From NCBI GenBank assembly GCA_025357875.1, contig JANYLK010000055.1, positions 62,001 to 126,000 of the forward strand: a stretch of DNA of 64,000 nt, written 5' to 3'. Positions 51,345-58,468 of the stretch are shown piece by piece. The translations under genes and the position numbers were made by a program. The notes under the pieces were generated by a model. That model was not told where the DNA came from and searched no databases. It saw only the letters and a list, made by a program, of their open reading frames with translations. Source of the stretch: Granulicella sp. (GTDB lineage: Bacteria; Acidobacteriota; Terriglobia; Terriglobales; Acidobacteriaceae). The first letter of the stretch is position 1. Every line of letters starts with the position of its first letter.

Positions 51345-52970
51345 TTAGTGGGCGGCTAATTCTTTGGGGACGGGCTCGGGGGCTTTAGCGCCGGGCACGG
51401 CTTTGCGATTGGGCGGCAGGCGCATCAGGAATGGGAGCGGCGAGAGCAGCAGGACCGCGAAGGCGAGGATCGCGAAGGCGTTCTTGTAACTGAGCATCGA
51501 GGCCTGGCGAACCATCATGCGATATGCTTCGCCGACCGCAGCCTTACTGGCCTGCGCGGAGGGCATGCCGCCTCGCATGAAGACTGCCTTCATTCGATCC
51601 ATGTAGAGGTTGTACTGCACGCTACCGGGGACAACGTTGGCTGCGAGCGCTGCCTGATGGACCTGCGAACTACGCGCTATGTAGGTGGTGAGCAGTGCAG
51701 TCCCTGCGCTGCCGCCGAGGTTACGTGCGAAGTTGGAGAGGCTGGAGATCTGGTTGGTCTTGGTCGCGGGAACGCCGACATAGTTCAGCGTGCTGATGGG
51801 GATGAAGATGAACGGCAGCGCGATGACCTGCAGCATACGCAGCACGGTGACGTGGGCGAAACTGGTGGTGAGGTCGAGCTGGGTGAGGTTGTAGATACCG
51901 ATGGCGGTGCCGATGTACGCGAGGCAGACCATCAGGCGCGGATCCATTTTGCCTACGGTGCGGCCGGCAACGAACATCATCGCCATCATCAAGAAGCCCG
52001 CTGGGGAGAGCACCATGCCGGCGCGCTCCGCAGTGTAGCCGAGCAGGACTTGCAGATACTGCGGGATGAGCACGGTCGATCCGAAGAGCACCATGCCGAG
52101 GATGAGTTGCAGAAATACTGCGGTGCCGAAGTTGCGATTCTTCAGCAGCTTCAAGTCGACGATGGGGTCGGGGTGGTTCCACTCCCAGTAGGCGAAGAAG
52201 ACCAGCAGGCACACGGCGAGCGCGGCGGTGGCGCGGATCATGGGATCGCCGAACCAGTCTTTCTCCTGGCCTTTATCCAGCGTGAACTCGAGGAAGCCGA
52301 CGCCGAGCGCGACCAGGCCCAGGCCCATGAAGTCGACCTTGAGATGCTTGGAGGCTTCCTTGCGCGCCTTGAGGAACGGTGGATCTTCGACCATGCGATT
52401 CGACAAGTAGAGCGAGAGGATACCGACGGGCAGGTTGATGAAGAAGATCCAATGCCAGTTGAAGTTGTCGGTGATCCAACCGCCAAGCGTGGGGCCGATC
52501 GCGGGTGCGACGACCACCGCCATACCATAGAGGGCGAACGCTTGACCACGCTTCTCGATGGGGAAGGTGTCGGCCAGGATAGCCTGTTCGCTGGTGGCGA
52601 GACCACCGCCGCCCAGGCCCTGCAAAATGCGCGCGGCGATCAGCATAGGCAGCGTTTGTGCGATGCCGCAAAGCAGAGAGCAGACGGTGAACATCGCGAC
52701 GCAGGACATGTAGAAGCGCTTGCGTCCGAAGCGATTGGACAGCCAGCCGGAGATGGGAAGGATGATCGCCGAGGCGACGAGGTAGCTGGTGAGGACCCAG
52801 GTTGCCTCCTCCTGGCTGGCGCCGAGCGAGCCGGCCATGTGCGGCAGCGCGACGTTGGCGATGGAGGTGTCGAGGACTTCCATGAAGGTCGCGAGCGTGA
52901 CTGTGATGGCGACAGCCCAGGGATTGTGCGAGGGCTTCCAGTGGAGTTGATCGAAGGTCAGCTCAGCCAT
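51345..52970 (-). CDS. DHA2-family (EmrB/QacA) multidrug MFS exporter
   Basis: A 541-aa inner-membrane proton-driven exporter with about fourteen helices. The start at 52970 (MAELTFDQL) has GGAGGG upstream; the tracker start at 53048 adds 26 non-family residues. LDTSIANVALPHMAG is the first-helix motif D and WLSNRFGRKRFYM the loop motif A. AIGPTLGGWITDNFNWHWIFFINLPVG is the motif C of the EmrB/QacA clade. An EmrA-type adaptor and an outer-membrane TolC would be expected for EmrB, but neither is adjacent. Substrate unknown. A small Cys-rich protein gene precedes it. Confidence 0.9.
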   Translation of the reverse strand: MAELTFDQLHWKPSHNPWAVAITVTLATFMEVLDTSIANVALPHMAGSLGASQEEATWVLTSYLVASAIILPISGWLSNRFGRKRFYMSCVAMFTVCSLLCGIAQTLPMLIAARILQGLGGGGLATSEQAILADTFPIEKRGQAFALYGMAVVVAPAIGPTLGGWITDNFNWHWIFFINLPVGILSLYLSNRMVEDPPFLKARKEASKHLKVDFMGLGLVALGVGFLEFTLDKGQEKDWFGDPMIRATAALAVCLLVFFAYWEWNHPDPIVDLKLLKNRNFGTAVFLQLILGMVLFGSTVLIPQYLQVLLGYTAERAGMVLSPAGFLMMAMMFVAGRTVGKMDPRLMVCLAYIGTAIGIYNLTQLDLTTSFAHVTVLRMLQVIALPFIFIPISTLNYVGVPATKTNQISSLSNFARNLGGSAGTALLTTYIARSSQVHQAALAANVVPGSVQYNLYMDRMKAVFMRGGMPSAQASKAAVGEAYRMMVRQASMLSYKNAFAILAFAVLLLSPLPFLMRLPPNRKAVPGAKAPEPVPKELAAH

Positions 52971-53075
52971 GACCCTCCATTGCTGTTCGTCGACGTCGGC
53001 CCGGAATCCCCATCGTGTGATTCTATGGACGCGGGGACGATCCGCCAAAGTCGGCTGTTACGGGAGTAGCGATGC

Positions 53076-53345
53076 TCAGTTGAGTGTCACTTTGCCGGTG
53101 CCGGCGCATACTTCGCAGGGCTCAAAGAGTGGAACTTCTCCCTCCCAGTCCACGGGTGTGGAACGTTTCCCTGAGGCTTGGCAGGCGATGCACAGACCGT
53201 GTGCTCGGTAGTAATCCAACAGCCCTGATGGGCGTCCGGCCAGGATTTCAATATCGCGCCAGGTCTTGATCTGGGCGAAGCTGGTTGCGGCGGGCGCTAA
53301 TTTCGCTGATGGGAGATCTTCCCATCGATATGCGCGGCAAATCAT
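53076..53345 (-). CDS. Small CxxC-pair protein
   Basis: An 89-aa cytoplasmic protein. It has CIAC and CEVCAGTGK pairs near residues 52-82, similar to DnaJ-type zinc-binding repeats, so it probably binds zinc. There is no signal or membrane segment. It lies 105 bp upstream of the DHA2 gene on the same strand. The absence of any other recognised domain leaves its role open; it could be a regulator or chaperone-like adaptor. Confidence 0.55.
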   Translation of the reverse strand: MICRAYRWEDLPSAKLAPAATSFAQIKTWRDIEILAGRPSGLLDYYRAHGLCIACQASGKRSTPVDWEGEVPLFEPCEVCAGTGKVTLN

Positions 53346-53826
53346 CGTACGTCCTCCGGCATTCCGTGCTGGGTGAATTTTGCTGCGGTCTATCCAGGTG
53401 CTCGAACGGTGGAGAGTAGGGGAATTCGCATGTCGCTTGTCGTCGATTCGCGGTTCCCCTACTCACCATGAGCAAACATTAAAGTGGGTGGGGTTGGAAC
53501 TGAGAGGTCGATCCCGTCGAAGCCGCTCTGCGGAAGGGATGGTGGAAGAAAATTATGCTACGACTTGGAGTTGTCTTGATCGGAGTCATCTGCTGACATC
53601 TGCTGGATCCGATCCTCCTCGTCGAAGTCGCACGCGGCTGGCACCATAGAACAGCGGTCCTCAGCGACTTTTCAGAAGATACGGCTGATTTGCGATAACT
53701 CCAATACCTATTAGGTGTTACGCAATCACCAGGTAGGTGTTAGCTTTGTGAGCATAGTCACTTGCTGATCGACGTTCGAGTTATCTGCAGAGCGCTGTCA
53801 TGTAGTCCGATGTTGCATCGGCGCAG
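53346..53826. other. Gene-free region
   Basis: About 480 bases. The 89-aa plus-strand ORF at 53380 looks like random coding and has no start signal. CCTATTAGGTGTTACG (near 53707) and AGGTAGGTGTTAGC (near 53731) repeat the 9-mer TAGGTGTTA about 25 bp apart, perhaps a regulatory site. No promoter pair was seen. Confidence 0.4.
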
Positions 53827-55635
53827 TTATTCACCAGACGCTGTTGCGTGCGTTGATATCCACGCCTTGGCGGCAAGCACTTGCGGCAGGCTTGGGTCGG
53901 CGGACTTCCAGGCAGTCAGCAACGTTTGAAAGTCGGCGTTTGCGGCGGTGTTATCGCCCGCGGCATTATCGGCCTGCGCGATGCCGTACAGCGGAAAGCC
54001 TGAGTTTGGCCTCTCGATGAGCGCAGCCTGGTATGCCTTCTTCGCATCGGCGAATCGCCTGGCTCGCATCAACGCATCGCCGCGGGTCTCGCTGACTGGG
54101 CGAATATAGTAGGGAGGCTCGCGGTAGCCAAGCACACTCTCGGCCTCGGTCGCCTTCGCGAAGGCGGCGTCGGCATCGGCTGTATTTCCCTGTGCCATCA
54201 GCACCGCCGCATGCAGTTCCAACGCAGCGACATCCAAAAAGCTGTGCACGGGCATGGCCAACACATCTTTCGCGAGCATCATGCCGGGCATGCTCATCGG
54301 AATCACTGGCTCGACTGGCTTTATCGCAACGCGCTCGTCCAACGATTTGCTGAAGCCCGCGGCCGCATTCGCATCGCCATTATCCAGCGCCGCCATGCCG
54401 CGCGTGTAGTCCAGCAGAGAAGTACGCATCGCCGTAAGGTTCTTCAGCTCGGCCGGCGGCTTGCTCGCTTGCAGCAATTCCGCCGCGCGCGTCCAGTTCG
54501 CCGAGCGCACCGCCACCGGAAGCAGCGGGTCAAGCCGCGTCATTCCATCGCGCGGGGCCTGGCGGTAGAGTGTCGTGAGACGCCCGCCGCGTGCCGCGTT
54601 CAGCTTCGCCGACATCGCCGTCGCCTCCTCCAGACGGCCCGCCTCCAGCAGATTGGCGATCAGGTACATCAGGTTGTGCACATAGTTCCAGTCGTCGTCG
54701 ACCGATACATTCTGCGTGTGCATGTACGTCTCGTCCACGTTCACGGAGTTCTCGAACGAGGTCCGCGCCGTTTCGTAATCTCCAGTGCGATAGAAGATGT
54801 GGCCGGGCATGTGTACCATGTGACCCGAGGCCGGGGCCAGCACGCCCAGCTTGCGCGAACTTTCTAGCGCCGCCTCAGGATGCTGTCCAGCTTCCTGCGC
54901 ATGAATCCAGTAGTGGTTCGCGGCCGAGTCGTCGGGATGTGCCGCGAGCAGGGCGGCGAGCATCGTCTGCGCCTCCGCGGTACCGGGCTTTGGCCTGGCC
55001 TGCTTATCGAATCCGTCGATCAGAGACTCGGCGAGAAAGATCCTGGCCTGCACATCGTCGGGATTCGTGGCAACCAGTCTGCGCAGTATCTTCGTCGGTT
55101 TGGAATCGATATGCGGTGCGGCCACTTTTGTGAGGCTCCATGCATTCTCCTTTGGATCATTCCCCCGCTTCTTCTTCGCCGCGAGATCTACTTTCTCCTC
55201 TTCCTTCGCGGCGGCGATGTAGAGCTTCTCCGCAGGTGTTGCGTGCTTTGCGAGCTTCTCTGCCTGCAGCAGCGCTGCATGCGCCAACGCGTCTTCAACT
55301 CCGCGAAAGGCCTCGGCGTGATAGATACCCCAGAAACACATCGCACACTTGGGATCGAGGCGCACGCTCTGCTCGAACGCACGCGCCGACTCATAATCCC
55401 AGAAGTCGTGGAACGCGTTCAGCCCCTGATTGAACCACTTCTGCGCCTCGGGACTCGTAGTGGTGATGGTCATGAAACTATTGCCGAGACCGGCGATGAG
55501 GATTGGCGGCGGAAGCTCTTCGGGCGGCATCGACTCGCCCATGTTGGACATTCCGGCCATCCCCTGTGGGGCCGCCACCGTCGGCGCGAAGATCAGGACA
55601 GCACCTAACGCCAGACCTGCAATCAGATTTCGCAT
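53827..55635 (-). CDS. Large exported TPR-containing protein
   Basis: A 602-aa exported protein from the ATG at 55635, which has GGAG upstream; the tracker start at 55689 adds 18 residues. The signal peptide ends APTVAAPQ. An N-terminal Met-rich stretch (GMAGMSNMGESMPP) is unusual. TPR-like helices run through most of the chain (WNYVHNLMYLIANLLEAGRLEEA, GYREPPYYIRPVSETRGDALM). AMCFWGIYHAEAFRG contains a Cys and His. It resembles large secreted TPR proteins common in this phylum, of unknown role. The next gene upstream on this strand is GH79, which ends 158 bp away; a possible shared transcript is unproven. Confidence 0.85.
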   Translation of the reverse strand: MRNLIAGLALGAVLIFAPTVAAPQGMAGMSNMGESMPPEELPPPILIAGLGNSFMTITTTSPEAQKWFNQGLNAFHDFWDYESARAFEQSVRLDPKCAMCFWGIYHAEAFRGVEDALAHAALLQAEKLAKHATPAEKLYIAAAKEEEKVDLAAKKKRGNDPKENAWSLTKVAAPHIDSKPTKILRRLVATNPDDVQARIFLAESLIDGFDKQARPKPGTAEAQTMLAALLAAHPDDSAANHYWIHAQEAGQHPEAALESSRKLGVLAPASGHMVHMPGHIFYRTGDYETARTSFENSVNVDETYMHTQNVSVDDDWNYVHNLMYLIANLLEAGRLEEATAMSAKLNAARGGRLTTLYRQAPRDGMTRLDPLLPVAVRSANWTRAAELLQASKPPAELKNLTAMRTSLLDYTRGMAALDNGDANAAAGFSKSLDERVAIKPVEPVIPMSMPGMMLAKDVLAMPVHSFLDVAALELHAAVLMAQGNTADADAAFAKATEAESVLGYREPPYYIRPVSETRGDALMRARRFADAKKAYQAALIERPNSGFPLYGIAQADNAAGDNTAANADFQTLLTAWKSADPSLPQVLAAKAWISTHATASGE

Positions 55636-55793
55636 CTCCGCTCCTTGAACGCTTTTGGGCCGGTGGAAAGCCCTATAGGATCTCTCCACAGCGGCTCATT
55701 AAAGAAGAATTAGCTTCGCGTGATACAAGTTCGCTTGGCTAGTCACCACCCGTTGACTAACTTTGTCCCTTGCTAGTGACATGAACGCAGAGG

Positions 55794-57293
55794 TCATCCG
55801 ATCTGATGCAGGATGGCTGCGCTTGCTGCTGGGACCGTCATCCCACGCGTTGCGGCTACGGCACCGAACTTGATCGTTGTTGAGGTCAGCGACTCGGCGG
55901 TGAGCCGCTCGGCGATATGCCAGCCTGGCAGCGTAATCTCGATATCCTGTGTCGTGTCCTTGTTGATCACGGCGATGATCTTGCGGCCATCTTTGAACTT
56001 CGCAGCGTATGCGGTCGCATTCACTTCGCCGGAATCGAAGTTGAGCGGGATCATGGTTGCGCCCGCGAACTGCTGGGCGAAGCGCATGCCGTAAAAGACG
56101 GGCTCGGCGATATATTTCCCGTCGATATCCGCGATAGGCGTGTAGAACGGGCGAGGATGCGGGGCCTTCGGATCGGGCATCAACTCTTCGCCGGGAAGCG
56201 TGCCGCCGAGCGAGTTGGCGACCATCTGGCCTTCGCCGCCGTGCAGATTCACACCCGCGTAGCCCAGCGATGCAAGCTTGAGCAGGTAATCCGCAGCCCA
56301 CAACGACGCGCCGAACACGTCGGAAACGCCAGGCTTGCCGCCGCGATAACAGGTGTTGCCCTCGGTCATGCGGTAGAGCACGGTGCGATGCTCGCCTGCG
56401 CCGAGACGTGCGGCGGCGGCGTGAACGTCCGCGTAGAGCTTATCGACGTGAGGATCTGCATGCAGCACGGCGTCGAGGTTGACCTTGGGATTGGAAGGCG
56501 GTCCGCCAAAGTAGTAATGATGCGTGAGCGCAGCGACATTAGGGCGATCGTGTTCGGCCAGCGCGAGCAGACGCGTCACGACGACGGCATACCACTCGGG
56601 ATTGCCGGCAGTATCGGGCATGCCGAAACTCGCTGTCGGCACGCGGGCACGGATGGCATTGGCAAAGGTGAGCCACTCGTCGAAGTAGGTGTCGGCGGTC
56701 CAGGTCTTGGGATCGCGAATGGTGGTGCCAAAGCGGTCCGCCTCGTTGCCCACCTGAAAGTATTCAAGCTTTGCGCCCAGTGTTTCCGCTGCGAAGACCG
56801 CTTCGTCGGCAGCGAGTGCGGGAGTATTTGTCCCCAGGTTGAAGCCATAGAGACAGGTCCATCCGGTGGCGTCGAGGAACGCGCGCAGATTGTGTATCGC
56901 CTCGGGCGTGACCGCGTAGGAGAGATTCGGATTAGGGTCGCCCATCTTGTACTCGCGTTTCACACGCAGCGGCGCAACCGAAGTCGGCGTCGGTTTCCAG
57001 AAACCATAGTCCGACGTATTGCCGCCGAGGCGCAGGACTCCGTGCGGTGCAAGCGCGCGGAATTTCGCTATGAGACCGGCGTTTGCCGGAGAGAAAAAGG
57101 CGGGCTCGGAGAGCTGCTGCGTCTCGTAGGAGAGGCCAACGAAGTTCGCGGGAATCACCGGGCCCGGCTGTTCGCTATGCAATGTCAGCCCTGCCTGGCG
57201 CGCGGTGGCGGGTGCGGTTTGGGCGAAGCTCTTCAGGCTTGCAGTTGCGGCAGCACTGGCAATCAGAAAGCGGCGGCGATCCATACTCTTCAT
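55794..57293 (-). CDS. GH79-like beta-glucuronidase
   Basis: A 499-aa exported enzyme. The tracker start at 57581 is far too long and overlaps vapB; the ATG at 57293 (MKSMDRRRF) opens a twin-arginine-type signal (MDRRRFLIASAAA). The catalytic domain has VIPANFVGLSYETQ near the start. Predicted acid/base is Glu184 in VGNEADRF and nucleophile Glu311 in RMTEGNTCYRGG, as in GH79. GH79 enzymes remove beta-linked glucuronic or 4-O-methylglucuronic acid. With the GH115 gene nearby it suggests processing of glucuronic-acid-bearing plant or fungal glycans. ATG at 57284 is another option. Confidence 0.85.
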   Translation of the reverse strand: MKSMDRRRFLIASAAATASLKSFAQTAPATARQAGLTLHSEQPGPVIPANFVGLSYETQQLSEPAFFSPANAGLIAKFRALAPHGVLRLGGNTSDYGFWKPTPTSVAPLRVKREYKMGDPNPNLSYAVTPEAIHNLRAFLDATGWTCLYGFNLGTNTPALAADEAVFAAETLGAKLEYFQVGNEADRFGTTIRDPKTWTADTYFDEWLTFANAIRARVPTASFGMPDTAGNPEWYAVVVTRLLALAEHDRPNVAALTHHYYFGGPPSNPKVNLDAVLHADPHVDKLYADVHAAAARLGAGEHRTVLYRMTEGNTCYRGGKPGVSDVFGASLWAADYLLKLASLGYAGVNLHGGEGQMVANSLGGTLPGEELMPDPKAPHPRPFYTPIADIDGKYIAEPVFYGMRFAQQFAGATMIPLNFDSGEVNATAYAAKFKDGRKIIAVINKDTTQDIEITLPGWHIAERLTAESLTSTTIKFGAVAATRGMTVPAASAAILHQIG

Positions 57294-57390
57294 GCGGAGA
57301 AGCATAGGAGGGGTGGTCGTGTTCTGGCAAATTCGAACATTCAACGTAATGCGTGATGTATGATGATTGATGCGGAAAGGAGGCCCATAA

Positions 57391-57621
57391 ATGAGAACCA
57401 CGCTGGCTATTGATGACGATGTGCTCGCGGTGGCTAAGGAGTTGGCAGTTACCCAAAAAAAGACCGTGGGCAAGGTAATTTCTCTGCTTGCCAGAAGTGC
57501 TTTGCGCCCGGCCGGATCGAGCAATCGCACGCGGAACGGAGTGCCTTTGCTGCCGGTTGGTCCAAATACCGTGCCGATCACTTCTGAGTTGGTCCAGCAA
57601 CTTCGAGAGGAGTTGCTGTGA
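57391..57621 (+). CDS. vapB: VapB-type antitoxin
   Basis: A 76-aa antitoxin. The N-terminal half (MRTTLAIDDDVLAVAKELAV) matches ribbon-helix-helix or AbrB-like DNA-binding antitoxins; the C-terminal half would bind the toxin. AGGAGG sits 8 bases before the ATG. The stop overlaps the toxin start by 4 bases (57618-57621), the usual order for type II modules. Autorepression of the operon is expected; the repeats TGATG and GATTGATG just upstream may be the operator. Confidence 0.85.
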   Translation: MRTTLAIDDDVLAVAKELAVTQKKTVGKVISLLARSALRPAGSSNRTRNGVPLLPVGPNTVPITSELVQQLREELL

Positions 57622-58052
57622 GTCGGTTTCTTCTCGACGTCAACGTCCTGATCGCCTTAATCGATTCTGCCCATATCCAACATGACCGAGTACATGATTG
57701 GTTTGCCGCATCGGGAAAAGAAGCTTGGGCCACATGTCCGTTGACGGAGAATGGCGTACTCCGAATTGTCGGACATGCGCGGTATCCTAATTCGCCGGGA
57801 ACACCTGCGGCCGTCGCAGAGACAGTGATGGGTTTGCTAGCACTTTCCGGGCACGAATTCTGGCCGGACGATCTGACTCTATTCGATGGCCGGCACATCG
57901 ATACCGCGCGGTTGCTAGATTCCGCCCAAGTGACGGATAGTTACCTTTTGGCTCTGGCTTCCATGCACGGTGGACGGCTGGCGACCCTTGACCGGCGTCT
58001 TGTTACCAGTGCCGTAGTTAACGGCACCTCGGCTATCCATTGGATCGACTGA
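57618..58052 (+). CDS. vapC: VapC-type PIN-domain ribonuclease toxin
   Basis: A 144-aa PIN-domain RNase. The acidic catalytic residues are visible: Asp7 in LLDVNVLIAL, Glu in LTENGVLRI, Asp in VTDSYLLALA and Asp in LATLDRRL. Family members cut tRNA or rRNA at specific sites and are held in check by the VapB partner. It starts with GTG overlapping the vapB stop. A MoaD/ThiS-like gene follows 24 bp downstream and is unrelated in function. Confidence 0.9.
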   Translation: MSRFLLDVNVLIALIDSAHIQHDRVHDWFAASGKEAWATCPLTENGVLRIVGHARYPNSPGTPAAVAETVMGLLALSGHEFWPDDLTLFDGRHIDTARLLDSAQVTDSYLLALASMHGGRLATLDRRLVTSAVVNGTSAIHWID

Positions 58053-58076
58053 TCTAAATCAAAGGGGTTTTCAACC

Positions 58077-58436
58077 ATGCCTACGATCCGCGTTGAACTG
58101 CCGGCTCATCTATGCACGCTGGCGCGCATCAGTGGCTACGAGGTGAGCGTCGAAGTGCCTGCGCCGGCGACTGTCCGCGTCGTTCTTGACGCTCTCGAAG
58201 CCGCGTACCCGATGCTTAGCGGCACCATTTGCGATCACGTCACGCTTGAACGCCGGGCGTTTCTGCGCTTCTTCGCGTGCCAGCAGGATCTTTCCCTCGA
58301 GCCAATGGACGCGCCGCTTCCCGCTGCGGCAGTGAATGGCCGCGAGCCGTTTATTATTCTCGGCGCGGTCGCTGGCGGCCAGGTTGGTGGCCCCGATCAG
58401 GGTAGACGGGAGTCCTTCTCGTTTATCGTGGGGTGA
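58077..58436 (+). CDS. MoaD/ThiS-family ubiquitin-like protein with C-terminal extension
   Basis: A 119-aa protein of the MoaD/ThiS sulfur-carrier fold. The core [18 protein letters not shown] through LGAVAGG matches the family, which normally ends in Gly-Gly. Here GG (of AVAGG) is followed by 18 residues, [18 protein letters not shown]. The extra tail would have to be removed for thiocarboxylation, or the protein has another role. AAGGGG precedes the ATG. It lies between vapC and GH115, whose start follows the stop directly. Confidence 0.75.
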   Translation: MPTIRVELPAHLCTLARISGYEVSVEVPAPATVRVVLDALEAAYPMLSGTICDHVTLERRAFLRFFACQQDLSLEPMDAPLPAAAVNGREPFIILGAVAGGQVGGPDQGRRESFSFIVG

Positions 58437-58468
58437 GTCTCTTTTGCGACTCGCAAGGAGCGCCAGAG

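Noticed and set aside
51657-53069. 470-aa plus-strand ORF
   Set aside because: Antisense to the DHA2 exporter, with charged low-complexity composition and no start signal.
53380-53649. 89-aa plus-strand ORF
   Set aside because: Arg/Ser-rich, no ribosome-binding site, no domain; the region is treated as intergenic.
55917-57356. 479-aa plus-strand ORF
   Set aside because: Antisense shadow of the GH79 gene, whose motifs and catalytic residues are intact on the minus strand.
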